64,000 nucleotides of DNA from an uncultured Bacteroidota bacterium (GTDB taxonomy: Bacteria; Bacteroidota; Bacteroidia; Bacteroidales; VadinHA17), in contig CAIJYD010000069.1 of NCBI GenBank assembly GCA_903824785.1, positions 1 through 64,000 on the forward strand, read 5' to 3'. Position 1 is the stretch's first letter; every line of letters starts with the position of its first letter. A model generated the notes under the pieces. That model saw only the letters and a program-made list of their open reading frames with translations, did no database searches and had not been told where the DNA came from. Made by a program: the position numbers and the translations under genes. Positions 53,842-62,645 of the stretch are shown here, piece after piece.

Positions 53842-54421
53842 TTTGTATAGGGAAAACATTACTGTTGAGGAACTTGCAGAATGTGAGCTATCGTGGTTCA
53901 AAGGAGAAATTGTGCTTGTAGATAACCTTGAAACCTTTTATAAAGTAATTCCGAGGCTTTTAGGTTCGGATCTGCTTGGCTTTGATACTGAAACCAGACC
54001 TACATTCACAAAAGGGAAAAAAAATTCCGTTTCGCTTATTCAGCTTTCCACTGATAAACTTGCATGCCTGTTTCGTATCAATAAGATTGGTTTTCCTGAT
54101 GAGCTTATCCGTTTGCTCTCCGATCCTACTGTTATTAAAGCCGGGGTAGCTGTTCACGACGACATCAGGTTTCTTAAGGGTGTAAAGAAGTTCTCTCCTG
54201 CCGGTTTCGTTGATCTTCAGCTTTTTGTAAGAGACTTTGGCATACTGAGTTCAGGATTGAAAAAGCTATCTGCCATTGTTCTGGGTTTCAGAATATCCAA
54301 AAGGCAACAGGTTACAGACTGGGAAGCAGTCGAACTCACTGAAGCTCAGCAGATATATGCAGCAACAGATGCATGGGTGTGTTATGAGATTTATTCTAAA
54401 TTAATTTCACAAAAAAACTAA
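53762..54421 (+). CDS. 3'-5' exonuclease (DnaQ/RNase D-like fold)
   Basis: This DEDD-type 3'-5' exonuclease shows Exo I FDTETRP (residues about 77-83), a second acidic motif in AVHDDIRFLKG, and the Exo III region around YAATDAWVCYEIY. Written from the ATG at 53762 it overlaps DUF5063 by 80 bases; a TTG at 53843, just after the DUF5063 stop and with GAGGAG upstream, gives LYRENITVEELAE, closer to the N-terminus of relatives, and is the more likely true start. Both reading frames end at the same stop. Confidence 0.86.
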   Translation: MEMMKEETLQTGLLQEDKKISEEKLNSLYRENITVEELAECELSWFKGEIVLVDNLETFYKVIPRLLGSDLLGFDTETRPTFTKGKKNSVSLIQLSTDKLACLFRINKIGFPDELIRLLSDPTVIKAGVAVHDDIRFLKGVKKFSPAGFVDLQLFVRDFGILSSGLKKLSAIVLGFRISKRQQVTDWEAVELTEAQQIYAATDAWVCYEIYSKLISQKN

Positions 54422-54427
54422 ATATAA

Positions 54428-55609
54428 GTGGAACGTATAAAAATAGTACTCAAATCAGGAAAAGAGCAGTCAGTACGCAGATACCATCCGTGGATTTTCT
54501 CAGGGGCAATAAAGAAAACCTATGGTGATCCTGTTGAAGGAGATCTGGTGGATGTATATGACAATAAAGATACTTTTCTCGCTGTCGGACATTATCAGCC
54601 CAGTTCTATTGCGGTAAGGATCCTCTCTTTTGAACAGGTTACTCCTGATATAGGTTTTTTCAGAGATAAAATCAGAAAAGCCATCGAATACAGGAAAGCT
54701 ATTGGGATAATCGGGAACCCTGAAATAAATGTATACAGACTTATACATGCAGAAGGCGATGGTTTACCAGGTCTCATCATTGACTTCTATAATGGAGTGG
54801 CTGTGATGCAAATGCATTCCATAGGGTTCTACCGTATAAGGCAGGAGATTGCCGATATTCTTAAAGAGCTTCTGAAAGATCAGATTGTGGCTGTTTACGA
54901 CAAAAGTGAAACAACCATACCTCATATGGCTGAGATAACCGGTGTAAATGAATTTTTGTTTGGAAATTCAGCCCCGTTAGTGGTTACTGAATATGGTTAT
55001 AAATTTAAGATTGACTGGACAACAGGACAAAAGACCGGTTTTTTTATTGATCAGAGGGAAAACAGGAAACTGCTTGAGCAGTTTACTGAAGGGAAGAGTG
55101 TCCTTAATATGTTTGGTTATACAGGTGCATTCTCTGTTTATGCAATGAAAAATGCGGCTTTGGTTCATACTGTTGACAGCTCTTTTCCTGCAATTGAACT
55201 GGCAAAAGAGAATATTAAAATGAATTATGGTGACGATCCCCGGCATGAATCATTTCAGGTTGATGCCTTTGATTATCTGAATCACATTAAAAATCAGTAT
55301 GACGTTATTATTCTGGACCCTCCTGCTTTTGCCAAGCACCATAATGTTCTGTCGAATGCTCTGCAGGGATACAAGAGGCTTAATATGAAAGCAATTGAAC
55401 AGGTTAAGCCGGGAGGTATCATTTTTACCTTTTCCTGCTCGCAGGTAGTTTCAAAAGAGAATTTCAGGAAATCAGTTTTTGCTGCTGCTGCCAATACCGG
55501 TCGCAGTGTAAGGATCATTCACCAGATAAGCCAGCCACCTGACCATCCTGTGAATATATATCATCCCGAGAGCGAATATCTGAAAGGTCTGGTTATTTAT
55601 GTTGAATAG
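54428..55609 (+). CDS. RlmI-like 23S rRNA cytosine C5-methyltransferase
   Basis: This is a class I rRNA large-subunit methyltransferase of the RlmI/RlmK type. It has an N-terminal PUA domain (about 1-75; HPWIFSGAIKK), a central domain, and the SAM-binding catalytic domain with VLNMFGYTGAFSVYA and DVIILDPPAFAKHH (DPPAF motif). A GTG at 54428 is the start. It follows the exonuclease gene by 6 bases and ends 8 bases before the favoured tex start, so the genes are tightly packed. Confidence 0.93.
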   Translation: MERIKIVLKSGKEQSVRRYHPWIFSGAIKKTYGDPVEGDLVDVYDNKDTFLAVGHYQPSSIAVRILSFEQVTPDIGFFRDKIRKAIEYRKAIGIIGNPEINVYRLIHAEGDGLPGLIIDFYNGVAVMQMHSIGFYRIRQEIADILKELLKDQIVAVYDKSETTIPHMAEITGVNEFLFGNSAPLVVTEYGYKFKIDWTTGQKTGFFIDQRENRKLLEQFTEGKSVLNMFGYTGAFSVYAMKNAALVHTVDSSFPAIELAKENIKMNYGDDPRHESFQVDAFDYLNHIKNQYDVIILDPPAFAKHHNVLSNALQGYKRLNMKAIEQVKPGGIIFTFSCSQVVSKENFRKSVFAAAANTGRSVRIIHQISQPPDHPVNIYHPESEYLKGLVIYVE

Positions 55610-55616
55610 CATTATT

Positions 55617-57758
55617 ATGAGCACAAACAGGAATATTTTACTTGTATCAAAAAAACTCGGACTTCACGAGTGGCAGGTAGAAAACACAATACGGCTGATG
55701 GATGGAGGAGCTACAATTCCATTTATAAGCAGGTACAGAAAAGAGATGACCGGAAGTCTTGATGAAGTACAGTTAATGAATATCAAGGAGGAGTATGATC
55801 GTCTCAAAGAACTTGATTCGCGTAAGGAGGCTGTAATAAAGTCAATCGAGGAACAGGAAAAGATGACACCTGAACTCAGGAAAAGGATTGAGGCAGCCGT
55901 GTCGATGGCCGAGCTTGAGGATATTTATCTGCCTTACCGGCCAAAGCGGCGTACCCGTGCAACTATTGCAAAGGAAAAAGGGCTGGAGCCACTGGCTGTT
56001 ATTATTATGGATCAGAAAGAGAGTGATCCGGCACTGAAAGCAGAAGGTTTTCTCACCGATGATGTGCCAACCGTGGAAGATGCTATTGCAGGTGCCTCGG
56101 ATATTATTGCGGAATGGGTGAGTGAAGACGAAAAAGCAAGAAAACAGCTAAGATATCTTTTTGAAAAAGAGGCGGTTATCTATTCGAAAGTTATAAAGGG
56201 AAAAGAGGCGGAAGGCATTAAGTTCAGCGATTATTATGACTGGTCAGAGCCTCTTAAAAAGTGCCCTTCGCACCGGCTTCTGGCAATGAGAAGAGGGGAG
56301 GAAGAGGGTTTCCTCAGACTATCTCTGGAACCGGTCGAAGAGAATGCTCTCGACATGTTAAAAGCAATTTTTATTAAAGGAAGGAATGCTTCTTCCGATA
56401 TAGTTTCGGGTGCAACCAGAGATAGCTGGAAAAGATTATTATCCTCTTCCATGGAGACAGAATTCAGAAATGTGTCGAAAGAAAAAGCAGATGTCGAGGC
56501 CATTTCAGTTTTTGCTGAAAACCTACGTCAGCTTCTTCTTGGTTCACCTCTGGGAGAGAAAAATGTACTGGCTATTGATCCGGGTTTCAGAACAGGTTGC
56601 AAGGTTGTTTGTCTCGACCGGCAGGGGAGTTTTATCCATAATGAAACAATCTATCCGCATCCTCCGCAAAATGAGACTGCATTGTCTGTAAAGAAAATTC
56701 TGAACCTTGTAAGTGCCTATAAAATTGAGGCTATTGCAATCGGTAACGGAACAGCGAGCCGCGAGACCGAAGATTTTATTAAATGGGTCAAGTTTGAGAA
56801 TGAGATTCAGGTTTTTGTTGTCAGCGAGGCCGGTGCTTCAATATATTCTGCTTCAAAAACTGCCCGCGAGGAGTTCCCTGAGTACGATGTAACTGTAAGG
56901 GGTGCTATTTCTATTGGGAGGAGGCTTATGGATCCTCTGGCCGAACTGGTAAAAATCGATCCTAAGTCAATTGGTGTAGGACAGTATCAGCACGATGTTG
57001 ATCAGGCCAAACTGCAGAAGTCGCTCGATGATGTTGTAATGAGCTGTGTTAATGCAGTTGGTGTTGAGGTAAATACGGCCAGCAAGCATCTTTTGACATA
57101 TGTTTCAGGACTTGGGCCACAGCTGGCACAGAATATTATTGATTATCGCACCGAAAACGGACCATTCAAAGCGCGTAAAGAGCTTCTTAAAGTTAAGAGA
57201 ATGGGAGAGAAGGCTTTTGAGCAGAGTGCCGGCTTTCTGAGAATAAGGAATGCCGGAAATCCTCTCGATACAAGTGCAGTTCACCCTGAAAGTTATCATG
57301 TCGTGGAGAAAATGTCGAAAGATATTGGTTGTGATGTTAAGGAGCTTATACTGGACGAAAAGAAGAGAAAAGAGATTGTACTGGAACGTTATGTTACCCC
57401 GGTAACAGGTCTTCCGACTTTGAAGGATATAATGGATGAACTTTCCAAACCCGGACGCGACCCGAGGTCAAAGATCAGGGAATTCAGTTTTGCTGATGTG
57501 CGTACGATGGAGGACCTCAGAGAGGGGATGGTTATTCCGGGAATTGTAACAAATATTACAAAATTTGGTGCTTTTGTGGATATAGGAATAAAACAGGATG
57601 GCCTGGTACATATTTCAAATATGAGCAAGACATATATAACCGATCCGTCAACAGTTGTAAAACTTCATCAGCAACTGATGGTCAGAGTTCTGGCTGTAGA
57701 TATTGAAAGACGACGTATTCAGCTATCAATGAAGGATGTTGATACAAAAAAACCTTAG
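55617..57758 (+). CDS. tex: Tex family RNA-binding transcription accessory protein
   Basis: Tex is a broadly conserved cytoplasmic RNA-binding protein that influences transcription and stress survival. The protein has the Tex N-terminal helical domain, a YqgF-type nuclease-like domain (NVLAIDPGFRTGCKVVC), a helix-hairpin-helix region (ISYVSGLGPQLAQNIIDY-like segment), and a C-terminal S1 domain (GIVTNITKFGAFVDIG). I use the ATG at 55617 (MSTNRNILLVSKKLGL); the in-frame ATG at 55599 overlaps the upstream gene. About 713 residues, normal length. Confidence 0.94.
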   Translation: MSTNRNILLVSKKLGLHEWQVENTIRLMDGGATIPFISRYRKEMTGSLDEVQLMNIKEEYDRLKELDSRKEAVIKSIEEQEKMTPELRKRIEAAVSMAELEDIYLPYRPKRRTRATIAKEKGLEPLAVIIMDQKESDPALKAEGFLTDDVPTVEDAIAGASDIIAEWVSEDEKARKQLRYLFEKEAVIYSKVIKGKEAEGIKFSDYYDWSEPLKKCPSHRLLAMRRGEEEGFLRLSLEPVEENALDMLKAIFIKGRNASSDIVSGATRDSWKRLLSSSMETEFRNVSKEKADVEAISVFAENLRQLLLGSPLGEKNVLAIDPGFRTGCKVVCLDRQGSFIHNETIYPHPPQNETALSVKKILNLVSAYKIEAIAIGNGTASRETEDFIKWVKFENEIQVFVVSEAGASIYSASKTAREEFPEYDVTVRGAISIGRRLMDPLAELVKIDPKSIGVGQYQHDVDQAKLQKSLDDVVMSCVNAVGVEVNTASKHLLTYVSGLGPQLAQNIIDYRTENGPFKARKELLKVKRMGEKAFEQSAGFLRIRNAGNPLDTSAVHPESYHVVEKMSKDIGCDVKELILDEKKRKEIVLERYVTPVTGLPTLKDIMDELSKPGRDPRSKIREFSFADVRTMEDLREGMVIPGIVTNITKFGAFVDIGIKQDGLVHISNMSKTYITDPSTVVKLHQQLMVRVLAVDIERRRIQLSMKDVDTKKP

Positions 57759-57776
57759 CCCCTTTTCGTTCTAAGG
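57746..57776 (-). terminator. Minus-strand terminator at the tex/M28 junction
   Basis: On the minus strand CCTTAG (57771-57776) pairs with CTAAGG (57753-57758), followed by a run of seven T (57746-57752). The hairpin overlaps the stop codons of both convergent genes. It ends the M28 peptidase message. Confidence 0.6.
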
Positions 57777-59336
57777 CATCCTTTGTCCGGCTCCGGTTGT
57801 TTCCCTCGGTTTCATAACAGGTTTTCCGGGTAATTTCGTGTTCCTCATCGCAGCATTGTAAACGAAAGAAGCAGTAATTACTGCATTTTGTTTAAGGTCA
57901 GCCATTACAAGCCTTTCATAAGTATCCATTACAGTATGGTATCCACGGCCGTATTCTATTTCGTCCTGTATAAACTGAAAGCCGGGCAGTCCTATCCGGT
58001 CAAACGACAGATGGTCAGTTCCGGAGGTATTTCTAATAGTAATTGTTGAAACTCCCAGGTCGGCAAATGGTTTCATCCACTCTTCAAAGATTGGTCGGAC
58101 AAGTTCATTTTCCTGAAGATATATTCCCCTGTATTTGCCTGAGCCATTATCCATATTAAAGTAACCTGCAAATTTGTCATAGTCAGGTTTGTGTTCATTT
58201 GTTATTGGATCGGCAAGATATTTATTGACATAACCTGCAGAGCCGAAATATCCCTGTTCTTCTCCTCCCCAGAGTGCAATTCTTATTGTTCTCCTGGGTG
58301 CAACATCGAGATTTTTAAGGATCCTAAGGGCCTCCAGCATTACAATACATCCAGAGGCATTATCGGCAGCACCTGTACCTCCATGCCATGAGTCAATATG
58401 AGCTCCCAGCATAACAACTTCATTTTTAAGGAGTTTGTCAGTGCCCGGTATTTCACCTATTACATTATAAACTTTCGGGCTGTCAAAAAATTTGTTGGTA
58501 ATTTCAACTTCCATCTCAACAGGGAGCTTATGACGCAGAATTCTCTCCATTCTGCCATGGTCCTCAACAGGAAGGTTCAGTTCAGCAATTGGTTCAGGAG
58601 AGCCGGTTGTATAATTCGCTCCGTTTGATCTTGGAACATTGAACGTTCCTGAGCTGTTGATAATGAGTGAAGCCCCTTCACTTTTCAGAAAATCAGAGAT
58701 TTTTGTGCGCAGGGCTCTCTGGGCCATCATTGCAGCACGGTCGAAGGGTTGTCTTCTTCCTGGTGACTGGGCAGAGGCCATAGACATATCTTTAAGCTGC
58801 GCATCGGTAAGGCGGCTTGCAAGAGGTTCGAAATTCACTTCGTATGCAGCTGCAGATGGCAACAAAACTATTTTTCCTGAGATTTTACCCTTATAATTCT
58901 CAAGATCAGCTTCAGTCTTAACATCAACAAGAACGACTGCCCCTTTGATCAAACCACTGGTGCTCCCTGTCCATGCAACAGGATTACATGCAAAGCTGAC
59001 ATAGTACGGAACTGTCATGGCTGCATAAGTCTTCAGGTTATCCCATCCGCCGCGGTTGAAATCATTTGCAGCTTCAATTCTTACATTTTGAAAACCAAGT
59101 TCTTCCATCTTTTTCTTAGCCCACTCATTCCCTCTGTTGTTGCCCGTGGAGCCTGTAAGCCTTGGACCGGTAAGATCTGTTAAACCGAAGGCAAGTTCTT
59201 CAATACCTGAATTTTTTAACCCCTCCTGCTTGATTTTGTAAATCATGCTGAGGTCAACATTTTCATTCTGGGACATTAAGTATAGAGGAACAAAAAACAG
59301 GAACAAAAAGGCGGATAAGATTTTCTTGATTTTCAT
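57771..59336 (-). CDS. Exported M28-family metallopeptidase with PA domain
   Basis: This zinc aminopeptidase or carboxypeptidase has a Sec signal (hydrophobic residues about 6-21, cut near MSQ), a protease-associated domain in the middle, and the M28 motifs GAHIDSWHGGTGAADNASG (zinc His and Asp), LWGGEEQGYFGS (catalytic Glu) and SGTDHLSFDRIGLPG further on. The 521-residue length fits. It is placed in the periplasm and would digest peptides or modified amino acids. It is convergent with tex. Confidence 0.92.
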   Translation of the reverse strand: MKIKKILSAFLFLFFVPLYLMSQNENVDLSMIYKIKQEGLKNSGIEELAFGLTDLTGPRLTGSTGNNRGNEWAKKKMEELGFQNVRIEAANDFNRGGWDNLKTYAAMTVPYYVSFACNPVAWTGSTSGLIKGAVVLVDVKTEADLENYKGKISGKIVLLPSAAAYEVNFEPLASRLTDAQLKDMSMASAQSPGRRQPFDRAAMMAQRALRTKISDFLKSEGASLIINSSGTFNVPRSNGANYTTGSPEPIAELNLPVEDHGRMERILRHKLPVEMEVEITNKFFDSPKVYNVIGEIPGTDKLLKNEVVMLGAHIDSWHGGTGAADNASGCIVMLEALRILKNLDVAPRRTIRIALWGGEEQGYFGSAGYVNKYLADPITNEHKPDYDKFAGYFNMDNGSGKYRGIYLQENELVRPIFEEWMKPFADLGVSTITIRNTSGTDHLSFDRIGLPGFQFIQDEIEYGRGYHTVMDTYERLVMADLKQNAVITASFVYNAAMRNTKLPGKPVMKPRETTGAGQRMP

Positions 59337-59368
59337 TAAATTATTTTTTTAGGTTATTTCGGAACTTT

Positions 59369-59376
59369 CAAATGTA
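59369..59376 (-). promoter_or_regulatory. Possible -7 element for the M28 gene
   Basis: On the minus strand TACATTTG matches TAnnTTTG and lies 33 bases before the ATG at 59336. No TTTG is found at the expected -33 position. Confidence 0.3.
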
Positions 59377-59476
59377 GATATTAATGCGACTTATTATCAT
59401 GACCATGCAGAATCATTTAACAATAATTAACAATGATCCGCTAAATTCTGTTTGCAGGCCTTCTCTAATGGTCTTT

Positions 59477-62302
59477 CTATTTTTTCATCACAAAAATCAA
59501 TGACGGATCAACAGGGTATCTGCCAAACCTTTCGCCGTAAATTGCCACTCCTCCGGCTATTGATTCATCCACTTCAAACCTGATCTTAAGAGATTTGTTT
59601 GTTGCATTCTGTATCAAACGCAGAGGAACAGAAGCCCTGATAAGGTATCCATATGATCCGGCCTCATTTAATTTTTTGTTTTGTGGCTGCGAAAACCAGG
59701 ATAAAATACCGCGGTGATCAGCAGGATCATCTTCCAGAACAAAAGTTCCTACCGATTCACCATCAACTCTGATTCTTACCATGGAAGGGTATTTCTGTGT
59801 ATCAGTCATTGGATAGGAATTTGGATTCCTGGAGGGATCATTTGTTCCTTTCCCAAGCATATAATCACCCTCAGGAAGAGTTGCATCTTTCCTGTCTTTA
59901 CCAAATAACTGTTTTGCAGACAGCTCGGCAACAATAGTAATCTCATCGGTATTTCCGTTTGAAACTCCCTCAGGAATCGGAATCTCATATTCGAAATATC
60001 CCGACCCGGTTCCGTTAACTTTCAGTCCATCGAAAACATTCCATTGTTTCACGCTCCATTTCTGGGACTTAAAACTACCCGGGGCAAACCGGACAATCTT
60101 CAGGGTCTGGCCGTCGGTATTTATTGTCTCCTGACGATCAGAAGCTCCCGTACCGATATAAAAAGTTGTAAAGTTGCGGTGGAGTACGTTGCCTGATGCA
60201 TCTTCAGTAACTATTGATAAAATGGCCAGTCCGCGTACTGCCGGCATTTGTATCTCAATTGGCTGTAAATCTTTTGCGCTCCACGGGCTATATGGAACGG
60301 ATCTGGAAGAGTTTGAATATACCTTATAGTTTCCCAGCTGATCCCAGCCATACAGAGATGTCTTAAGGATAAGATTGCTGCCAAGTTCTTGGCCTGTCAT
60401 AAAAGATGCAAACAGTGGCAGCTGGATTTTCTCAAGAGGATTAACCTCACGGCAGAGAGGTCCGGCCGGGGCAATGTAAATATTGCTGTGCATGTCGTTA
60501 ATAGTCATCTGAGGAACCAGGCCGTCTAATCCGGTATATTTTTCAGATCTGTCAAACCGGTAGTATCCATTCCATTCGTTAATGACATCGTGATGTTCGG
60601 TATATAACCAGCCACAAACTTTGGGATGGCTCCGGAACTCATTCATCATAAGGTGATAATCCCATGAAAAGTCCACATCGCCGGTGCTCCCGGTATAACC
60701 CCATACATTACCGCATTCGCTGTTAAAAAGCGGCTGGTTGCCCTGTATCCTGTCGCCGGTATAATTCCATTTCGAGCCGGGAAAGGTATTGGCACACACT
60801 TCATCAAGATGTTTTTTCCATTCATAGCCGGGGATATAAACATGCCAGCTGTTAACATCTGTTATTACGTGGTCGTTATTGCAGGGTGAATTATCTTCTA
60901 TAATCCTGGTCTGATCGAGCTGTTTTGCCAGTTTATACACATTTTCAACCCACGTTTGTGTTTCAGGAAGGTAAACTCTTTTCTCTTCAGCTCCGGCTGT
61001 TTTGGTAAATAACCCCCAGGTTTCATTGAATAGAACCCATTGAAAAATTGAAGGGTGATTGTAATCCCTTTCAACCATTCCTTTCATTGCAACCATGTAT
61101 TCTTTCTGAGCCTCTGCACCCGGTTCACCCCAGAAGTTTGGAACATCTGCCATAATCAGAAAACCCAGTTTATCGGCCCAGTACAGTTTACGGGGTACTT
61201 CTACCTTTATATGTATTCTGTTGGCATTTAATCCTATACGTTTTGAACGAAGGATCTCTTCTCTCATAAATTCATCAGAAGGAAAAGTATAAAACCCATC
61301 AGGATTATAAGACTGATCTAAACACATCTGCAAGTATAATGGATTGTTATTCAGAGATATGTATTGAAAATTTGTTCCCGGCAGAACTATTGTGCTTATT
61401 TTCCGCATTCCAAAATAGCTTTTAATCCGGTCGGTTACTGCCTCTTTTTCCAGAACGGATGCTTCAATATCGTATAAAAAGGGATTGTCTAAATCCCACA
61501 ATTTCATCTTTTCTATCTGAATCTGAAAAGTTATATCCGTTTGCCCTTTCTTCAATTTTTGTACTATTTCAGATTTGCTCTGATCTCCGTTGAGAAAAAT
61601 TAATTTAAACGAGGTATTGGCTGTTGCAGGCTCACTAATGGCGGCTTTGACAATAACTTTCTGCTGATTTATATCGGGTGTGAAATGCAGGGATCTGATA
61701 AACGATTGTCCGCGTGCGTCGAGATATACTGTTTGCCATATCCCTTTTGCCTGACCATATCCCTGTTTTCCTTCCAGTTTATATGGGAAAGGGGAGTCAT
61801 CGACCCTTACTACCAGTTGCTGTTTCTGACCTTTCTTAACAAATTGAGTAATGTCGAATTCGAAAGGAGTGTAACCGCCCTGGAAAGTTCCCAGCACCTG
61901 GCCATCGAGCCATGCTGTTGTAATCCAGTCGCTTGCCCCGAAAACAATAAATATTTTTTTATTTTCCCAGTTTCCGGGAATTTCTATTTGCCGGCTATAC
62001 CATCCAATTTCTGCTTCATTGTTAACGCCGGATAGTTTTGAGCCCCACGGAAAGGGGACAACTATTTTTTTATTGAAACTGCCGGGTTTATTAAACCATT
62101 TTTCAGCTTCTCCGACATTCTTACTATCGAACATAAAATCCCAGGACCCGTTCAGATTAAGCCACATCTCCCTCTGAAAGTCAGGACGCGGATGCTCCAT
62201 CAACGGGATCGGTTGTGTTGCCTGGCTATTAGCTTTAAAACATGAAGAGATTAAAAAGAACAGAGAAAAAATTGAGATAATTGTGATTTGATTCTTTTTC
62301 AT
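59477..62302 (-). CDS. Glycoside hydrolase family 2 protein, probable lipoprotein
   Basis: This 941-residue GH2-type glycosidase has the sugar-binding domain (NGSWDFMFD, about 47-200), an immunoglobulin-like domain, and the TIM-barrel catalytic domain. The expected acid/base is E427 in FNETWG and the likely nucleophile is E529 in FNSECG. The signal LISSC has a lipobox, Cys at 21, so it is probably lipid-anchored. Family members include beta-galactosidase, beta-glucuronidase and beta-mannosidase; which activity applies cannot be told. No SusCD pair is adjacent. Confidence 0.9.
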   Translation of the reverse strand: MKKNQITIISIFSLFFLISSCFKANSQATQPIPLMEHPRPDFQREMWLNLNGSWDFMFDSKNVGEAEKWFNKPGSFNKKIVVPFPWGSKLSGVNNEAEIGWYSRQIEIPGNWENKKIFIVFGASDWITTAWLDGQVLGTFQGGYTPFEFDITQFVKKGQKQQLVVRVDDSPFPYKLEGKQGYGQAKGIWQTVYLDARGQSFIRSLHFTPDINQQKVIVKAAISEPATANTSFKLIFLNGDQSKSEIVQKLKKGQTDITFQIQIEKMKLWDLDNPFLYDIEASVLEKEAVTDRIKSYFGMRKISTIVLPGTNFQYISLNNNPLYLQMCLDQSYNPDGFYTFPSDEFMREEILRSKRIGLNANRIHIKVEVPRKLYWADKLGFLIMADVPNFWGEPGAEAQKEYMVAMKGMVERDYNHPSIFQWVLFNETWGLFTKTAGAEEKRVYLPETQTWVENVYKLAKQLDQTRIIEDNSPCNNDHVITDVNSWHVYIPGYEWKKHLDEVCANTFPGSKWNYTGDRIQGNQPLFNSECGNVWGYTGSTGDVDFSWDYHLMMNEFRSHPKVCGWLYTEHHDVINEWNGYYRFDRSEKYTGLDGLVPQMTINDMHSNIYIAPAGPLCREVNPLEKIQLPLFASFMTGQELGSNLILKTSLYGWDQLGNYKVYSNSSRSVPYSPWSAKDLQPIEIQMPAVRGLAILSIVTEDASGNVLHRNFTTFYIGTGASDRQETINTDGQTLKIVRFAPGSFKSQKWSVKQWNVFDGLKVNGTGSGYFEYEIPIPEGVSNGNTDEITIVAELSAKQLFGKDRKDATLPEGDYMLGKGTNDPSRNPNSYPMTDTQKYPSMVRIRVDGESVGTFVLEDDPADHRGILSWFSQPQNKKLNEAGSYGYLIRASVPLRLIQNATNKSLKIRFEVDESIAGGVAIYGERFGRYPVDPSLIFVMKK

Positions 62303-62645
62303 TATTTATAAATTATGAGTTTTAAACATTCTGTTACAGGTTTTTACCATTAATAATCATCATTGTATACTGTTACAAGATAAGGTTTTCTGTTTTTAAT
62401 TATACTATTTTTTACTGAGATTATCAATCAGATGTCTTTTGCTGCAGCACACCGTAATTTCCATATCGTCATTGTTCTTTTTACATTTTTCTTTATACTT
62501 TCGCCTTTTTAATTCTCATTTTAAACTTTTGACCCCGACGAATCTTTATTCTTCAGATAATAAGGCTTGCTCAGCCAGGCAAAGTTTCATCTGCGGTCTT
62601 TAACTTATAACTTTAAACTTTACACTCTAAACTCCGGACTTTTAA
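62303..62645. other. Divergent promoter region between GH2 and mutS2
   Basis: This 343-base AT-rich region must hold the promoters of both divergent genes. I see a pair of CTGTTACA copies about 38 bases apart near 62330-62375 and the heptamer repeat at 62601-62642 described separately. No small gene or RNA is supported. Confidence 0.5.
62601..62642 (+). repeat. Degenerate heptamer tandem repeat before mutS2
   Basis: Six successive 7-base units, TAACTTA, TAACTTT, AAACTTT, ACACTCT, AAACTCC, GGACTTT, all have ACT at positions 3-5. The array ends 3 bases before the mutS2 ATG at 62646. Confidence 0.6.

Noticed and set aside
44751-62302. A single polysaccharide utilisation locus including the GH2 enzyme and SusCD
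   Set aside because: Seven unrelated housekeeping or peptidase genes on either strand lie between them, so no operon-level link is supported.
62330-62375. Pair of CTGTTACA copies as an operator
   Set aside because: Two 8-base copies in AT-rich DNA are expected by chance and have no dyad symmetry.
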